Below, one piece after another: positions 34,157 through 37,397 of a stretch of 37,397 nucleotides of DNA. Origin of the DNA: Bacteroidaceae bacterium (GTDB taxonomy: Bacteria; Bacteroidota; Bacteroidia; Bacteroidales; Bacteroidaceae); contig JAFTNZ010000020.1 of NCBI GenBank assembly GCA_017451645.1, forward strand, positions 1 to 37,397, read 5' to 3'. Below the pieces are notes generated by a model. That model did no database searches. It saw only the letters and a program-made list of their open reading frames with translations, and was not told the DNA's origin. Position 1 is the first letter of the stretch. Every line of letters starts with the position of its first letter. Made by a program: the position numbers and the translations under genes.

Positions 34157-34897
34157 CTATTTTTTACTCTTCATTTTCCATGGTATGTAATAGACCAAAT
34201 CGTAAGTTGCTGCGAACTTGGTGTTGTCGTTGGCACCAAATCCCGGAATATACCATGGCGAAGAGTTGTCGCCGTCTTTTACATTCAGTCTTACCTTGTA
34301 GCGGAAGCTCCAGCCCATGTGCAACTGCTTATAGATTTGTGCCCGTACCCCGACCAATAGTTCAGTCCAAAGGGCATTGCTTTTCACACCGGTGAAGTGG
34401 AAGGGTATCTCTCCACCCCATACCGGGTCTGTCATAGAGGGGCCATCCACATCGTACTTGAAGTTGGTATATGCTATTCTTGCCCCTACGAAAATGTATC
34501 CGGGACGTTTCTTCTTGTACTGTACATTATAGTTGGCACCGATGCGGAAGTAGGGAGCTGCCGTCTTATAATGCAGCTCCGAATCTTCGTTGGTGGCATC
34601 CGTCCGTCCGTATCCCACTTCGATGATGGGGTAAAAACGGTTCAGCAGATTCACCTCCAAAGCAGCTTCTATGCTGAAGAAATCGCTTCCGAGTGCTGCT
34701 GCTCCCGGACCTACAGCATCTACCATGACGCTTACCCCCTGCATCACATCCAAGGTGTCGGTCAGGTCTAGAATCTGTGCCAATTTGCTTCGTTGGTCTT
34801 CTGCCGGAAGTGTCCGTTGGCGTCGTTGTTGCCCTATGGCAGGAGACCATGCAGTCATCAGCAGGCTAATCGCTAACAGTAAAGTATATCTTGACAT
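34157..34897 (-). CDS. DUF6048-like outer membrane beta-barrel protein
   Basis: 246 residues with a signal peptide (LLLAISLLMTAWSPAIGQ) and a barrel-like strand pattern (IIEVGYGRTDA, YFRIGANYNV, YIFVGARIAYTNF, MGWSFRYKVRLN), ending in a basic tail. The DUF name is from memory of this gene order in Bacteroidales. It overlaps the upstream lipoprotein gene by 32 bp, so they are coupled. Confidence 0.8.
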   Translation of the reverse strand: MSRYTLLLAISLLMTAWSPAIGQQRRQRTLPAEDQRSKLAQILDLTDTLDVMQGVSVMVDAVGPGAAALGSDFFSIEAALEVNLLNRFYPIIEVGYGRTDATNEDSELHYKTAAPYFRIGANYNVQYKKKRPGYIFVGARIAYTNFKYDVDGPSMTDPVWGGEIPFHFTGVKSNALWTELLVGVRAQIYKQLHMGWSFRYKVRLNVKDGDNSSPWYIPGFGANDNTKFAATYDLVYYIPWKMKSKK

Positions 34898-35453
34898 TTT
34901 CTTTCAGGCTGTTGGTTACCTCCGGTGCCACTATCTGCACGGAGTCTATCAAATGGTTGGTGGCATTCACTTCCGTCAGTTTGTAGTGCATCACTGTGCC
35001 GCAGTCCATCGAAGTGAAGTATGGCAGGTTGGTATGCTTTACATACAGAGTGTCGCTCAACCGTTGGCTGTATATTATATAAAAGGTGTCCTCTTCAGCT
35101 GTATAGGAAAGAGGGAGTTCCATGTTTCTTGCTCCCGTTTTCCGGTTTATCAGTGTTCCCGTTTTTCGGTAGGTATAGGTCTCTTGCCGGTATCCCTTGG
35201 CTGGTAATGAGTCGATGGGGATGGAGCTGACTACGGTGTCTGTGTCGCACAGATAGGCGAAGAGGCTGTCATACCCTTCCAGATGGATATTCACACTGAT
35301 GGTGTCGGCAAGTTGTACACTTATTCCCTCACCGTTGACGAATGACATGCTGCAATACGACGAACTGGTGAGCATGCAATCCTCGCTTTCGCATCCGCCG
35401 AAGGTCAGGCAGAGCCCGATGGCAGCAACGATTCCTTTCAATAGACCTTTCAT
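34866..35453 (-). CDS. DUF6452-like lipoprotein
   Basis: 195 residues from ATG 35453; the longer frame to 35648 runs antisense through the glycosyltransferase gene. Lipobox LTFGGC with Cys about 21, then a beta-rich domain. Overlaps the glycosyltransferase gene by ATGA and the next gene by 32 bp. Known only as an envelope lipoprotein of this conserved cluster; family name tentative. Confidence 0.8.
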   Translation of the reverse strand: MKGLLKGIVAAIGLCLTFGGCESEDCMLTSSSYCSMSFVNGEGISVQLADTISVNIHLEGYDSLFAYLCDTDTVVSSIPIDSLPAKGYRQETYTYRKTGTLINRKTGARNMELPLSYTAEEDTFYIIYSQRLSDTLYVKHTNLPYFTSMDCGTVMHYKLTEVNATNHLIDSVQIVAPEVTNSLKENVKIYFTVSD

Positions 35454-36439
35454 ATCACTTTTTCTATCTGATATTTGTTCCGTTCGGGAGAATTGCGGGT
35501 CACCAGTTCGGCTACAAATCCGGTGAGGAAGAGTTGGGTGCCCAGCAGCATGGCAGTGAGGGCCAAATAGAAATAGGGGGAGTCGGTCACCAGTCTGGCA
35601 GACAATCCCATGTACAGTGCGTAGAGTTTGTTGGCTCCCACAATGCATACGGCTATGAATCCGAGCAGGAACATCAGCGAGCCCAACAAACCGAAGATGT
35701 GCATCGGTTTTACTCCGAATCTCGACAAGAACCAGAGTGAAAGCAAGTCCAAGTAGCCGTTGACAAAGCGATCCAGTCCGAACTTGGTCTTTCCATATTT
35801 GCGTGCCTGATGATGCACTACCTTTTCGCCGATGCGCTTGAACCCGGCCTCTTTGGCCAAATAGGGGATATACCGGTGCATTTCGCCATACACTTCGATG
35901 TTCTTTACCACTTCGTGGCGGTAGGCTTTCAGTCCGCAGTTGAAGTCGTGCAGATTGTGTATTCCGCTTACAGCACGCGCCGTGGCATTGAACAGCTTGG
36001 TAGGGATGGTTTTCGATAGCGGGTCATATCGTTTTTGCTTCCATCCTGATACAAGATCGTATTTTTCTTCCGTAATCATGCGATACAGTTCCGGTATTTC
36101 GTCCGGACTGTCCTGCAGGTCGGCATCCATGGTGATTACCACTCGTCCCCGGGCACTGTCGAAACCACAATAGAGAGCAGGCGACTTGCCATAGTTGCGG
36201 CGGAATTTGATGCCTCTGACATGGGGTGAGGCAGCCTGCAACTGTTCGATAACCTCCCAGGATCTGTCTGTGCTTCCATCGTTGACAAATATCACTTCAA
36301 AAGTGTAGTCGTTAGCCTTCATCACCCGTTCTATCCAGGCGTACAGTTCGGGGATCGACTCCTCCTCATTATACAGTGGCACTACCACCGAAATGTCCGG
36401 TCCATCGTGCCTTGTTGTCTCTTTCTCTCTTATATCCAT
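35450..36439 (-). CDS. GT2 glycosyltransferase of the dolichol/undecaprenyl-phosphate type
   Basis: 329 residues. VVVPLYNEEESIPELY and VNDGSTDRS are the nucleotide-sugar site; DADLQD (105-110) holds the DxD metal motif; two C-terminal membrane helices (about 234-258 and 290-312) are as in GtrB/ArnC-type enzymes, which move a sugar from UDP- or GDP-sugar onto undecaprenyl phosphate. Follows the DUF4199 gene by 27 bp. Confidence 0.93.
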   Translation of the reverse strand: MDIREKETTRHDGPDISVVVPLYNEEESIPELYAWIERVMKANDYTFEVIFVNDGSTDRSWEVIEQLQAASPHVRGIKFRRNYGKSPALYCGFDSARGRVVITMDADLQDSPDEIPELYRMITEEKYDLVSGWKQKRYDPLSKTIPTKLFNATARAVSGIHNLHDFNCGLKAYRHEVVKNIEVYGEMHRYIPYLAKEAGFKRIGEKVVHHQARKYGKTKFGLDRFVNGYLDLLSLWFLSRFGVKPMHIFGLLGSLMFLLGFIAVCIVGANKLYALYMGLSARLVTDSPYFYLALTAMLLGTQLFLTGFVAELVTRNSPERNKYQIEKVI

Positions 36440-36466
36440 TGTCCGATAATGTTGCTTTTCGTTGGT

Positions 36467-37021
36467 TTATGGCTGTGCCGGCTTCTCCCGCTTCCGGTGT
36501 AGCGATGCAAACAGCGCTGTGGGTAGTGAGAAGAGTATGCCATAAAACAAATTGTTTGAAATCAGTTGGATGGTCAGTTCTATGGGCGACAGGGAACTGA
36601 TTAAAGCCATAGCTTCCTGATATTGCCCCATGGTGGCACTCAGAGCCGGATTGGCTTGTAACACAGCCTCCATCATCTGACTGTAAGTAGCCAACAGTGC
36701 TCCTTGGTCAATGTAGCGGAAGAATATGTAGTGTACCACAGAGACCAATAAGGATGCGAACAGATACATCAACATGCAGAACGACAATGCCTGCAGGAAA
36801 CTTATCCGTTCGTCTTCGCAATAGCGGTTACGGTAGTAACGAGTCAAGGCATAGCCCACAAACGGGACAGCAGCCGTCAGCAGGAGGAACATCAGCGAGG
36901 CCATGGGCGTGCTGAACATGAAGGGAACCAGCATGAATTTGGCAATCCAGAATCCTCCCATCAGGGTGCCGTATGACATGGCATGATTGATGATTTGGCT
37001 GTTGAATGACTTTTTTTCCAT
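36467..37021 (-). CDS. DUF4199 membrane protein
   Basis: 184 residues with four probable membrane segments: about 15-35, 40-60, 85-108 and 145-170. The YGTLMGGFWIAKF opening and FLQALSFCMLMYLFASLL segment fit DUF4199, which in Bacteroidetes usually precedes a GT2 gene as it does here. First gene of the six-gene minus operon, with a -7 box TACATTTG (plus 37052-37059) 30 bp upstream. Function unknown. Confidence 0.88.
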   Translation of the reverse strand: MEKKSFNSQIINHAMSYGTLMGGFWIAKFMLVPFMFSTPMASLMFLLLTAAVPFVGYALTRYYRNRYCEDERISFLQALSFCMLMYLFASLLVSVVHYIFFRYIDQGALLATYSQMMEAVLQANPALSATMGQYQEAMALISSLSPIELTIQLISNNLFYGILFSLPTALFASLHRKREKPAQP

Positions 37022-37173
37022 TCTTTCAATGGGGAATTGTTATACACTCTGCAAATGTACGACAATTCGTATAAATAATCGCACAATTAACATAAGATAA
37101 TATGTTTTTCCTGTTTTCAGCCTCTTTTTATACGAAGATTCTCTCGAGAAGATGCAAAAAACTTTCCTTTTTC

Positions 37174-37204
37174 TTGGTCAGGTGAATATTTTGTCTTACC
37201 TTTG
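37174..37204 (+). promoter_or_regulatory. Promoter of the SRP RNA/tRNA unit
   Basis: TTG 37174-37176, 20 bp, TACCTTTG 37197-37204, an ideal Bacteroidetes promoter about 10 bp before the SRP RNA. Confidence 0.7.
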
Positions 37205-37216
37205 CAGCCGCAAAAC

Positions 37217-37312
37217 GGGCAAGTCCTATACGGTCAGCTCCTTTCGAATCCTCCAGGGCTTGACCGCAGCAAAGGTAGAAGGTTGTAGCGACGCGATATA
37301 GTCAGCTTGCCC
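37217..37312 (+). ncRNA. ffs: Signal recognition particle RNA (4.5S)
   Basis: A long rod-shaped RNA can be drawn. GGGCAAG (37217-37223) pairs with CTTGCCC (37306-37312); CTATA pairs with TATAG; GTC, GCT and CCTT pair with GAC, AGC and AAGG. The tip CCAGGGCTTGACCGCAGCAA has the asymmetric-loop sequence of SRP helix 8 (compare AGG...GCAGCA) that binds Ffh M domain. The apical loop is TTGA-type rather than GGAA. Exact ends are estimated. It lies 4 bp before tRNA-Thr behind one promoter. Confidence 0.75.
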
Positions 37313-37316
37313 ACCC

Positions 37317-37390
37317 GCCTCTTTAGCTCAGTTGGCCAGAGCACGTGATTTGTAATCTCGGGGTCGTTGGTTCGAATCCGACAAGAGGCT
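37317..37390 (+). tRNA. tRNA-Thr (TGT)
   Basis: 74 nt: acceptor GCCTCTT pairs with AAGAGGC, D arm GCTC/GAGC, anticodon loop TTTGTAA with anticodon TGT, T arm GTTGG-TTCGAAT-CCGAC. CCA is not encoded. The anticodon stem has one T-T mismatch (CGTGA against TCTCG). Confidence 0.95.
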
Positions 37391-37397
37391 CAAGAAA

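Overview
The window looks like a chromosomal segment of a Bacteroidales bacterium, most likely Bacteroides or Phocaeicola. The evidence is the Bacteroidetes promoter form (TTG or TTTG, about 20 bp, TAnnTTTG) before several genes, the lack of clear Shine-Dalgarno sites, a small lipoprotein and DUF content typical of the group, and an SRP RNA plus tRNA-Thr of Bacteroidetes type at the right end. It falls into an accessory left half (1 to about 20000) and a housekeeping right half.

1-10725, all plus strand: a cassette of a MoxR-type AAA+ ATPase, a DUF2201/VWA protein, several proteins of unknown family, a degenerate alpha/beta-hydrolase-like protein, a tiny protein that resembles only region 2 of a primary sigma factor, and a 5'(3')-deoxyribonucleotidase. 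Three transcription units in it (genes at 3666, 7542 and 8747) carry nearly the same promoter, spacer and leader, so they probably form one regulon. An AT-richer McrBC restriction module sits inside the cassette, and its mcrC is broken by a one-base frameshift. This cassette is the best candidate here for an undescribed system: a MoxR/VWA machine surrounded by apparent pseudoenzymes and an RNA-polymerase-binding fragment.

10846-20000: two unrelated-in-sequence AAA_14/DUF4143 ATPases (10846-12045 and 18597-19802), each with palindromic operator-like sequences in its promoter, flank a katA region. katA has a 191-bp MITE with TTAA target duplications only 10 bp before its start codon. Its last 422 bp are repeated, about 5% diverged, 3.2 kb downstream. 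Between the two copies lies an AT-rich three-gene minus-strand island ending in a DUF4062 / HATPase_c_4 / winged-helix protein. A beta-barrel-like outer membrane protein and an 88-bp palindromic repeat array follow.

20025-37397: core-like genes. There is an ECF sigma factor operon with a secreted partner and a possible anti-sigma protein, a TonB-dependent receptor, and an FprA-type flavodiiron protein. A five-gene minus operon encodes M3 peptidase, small lipoprotein, dCMP deaminase, S41 protease and 5-formyl-THF cyclo-ligase. A Crp/Fnr regulator is divergent from a MarC family protein. A six-gene minus operon encodes DUF4199, GT2 glycosyltransferase, DUF6452- and DUF6048-like proteins, MntP and ApbE. 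The window ends with SRP RNA and tRNA-Thr.
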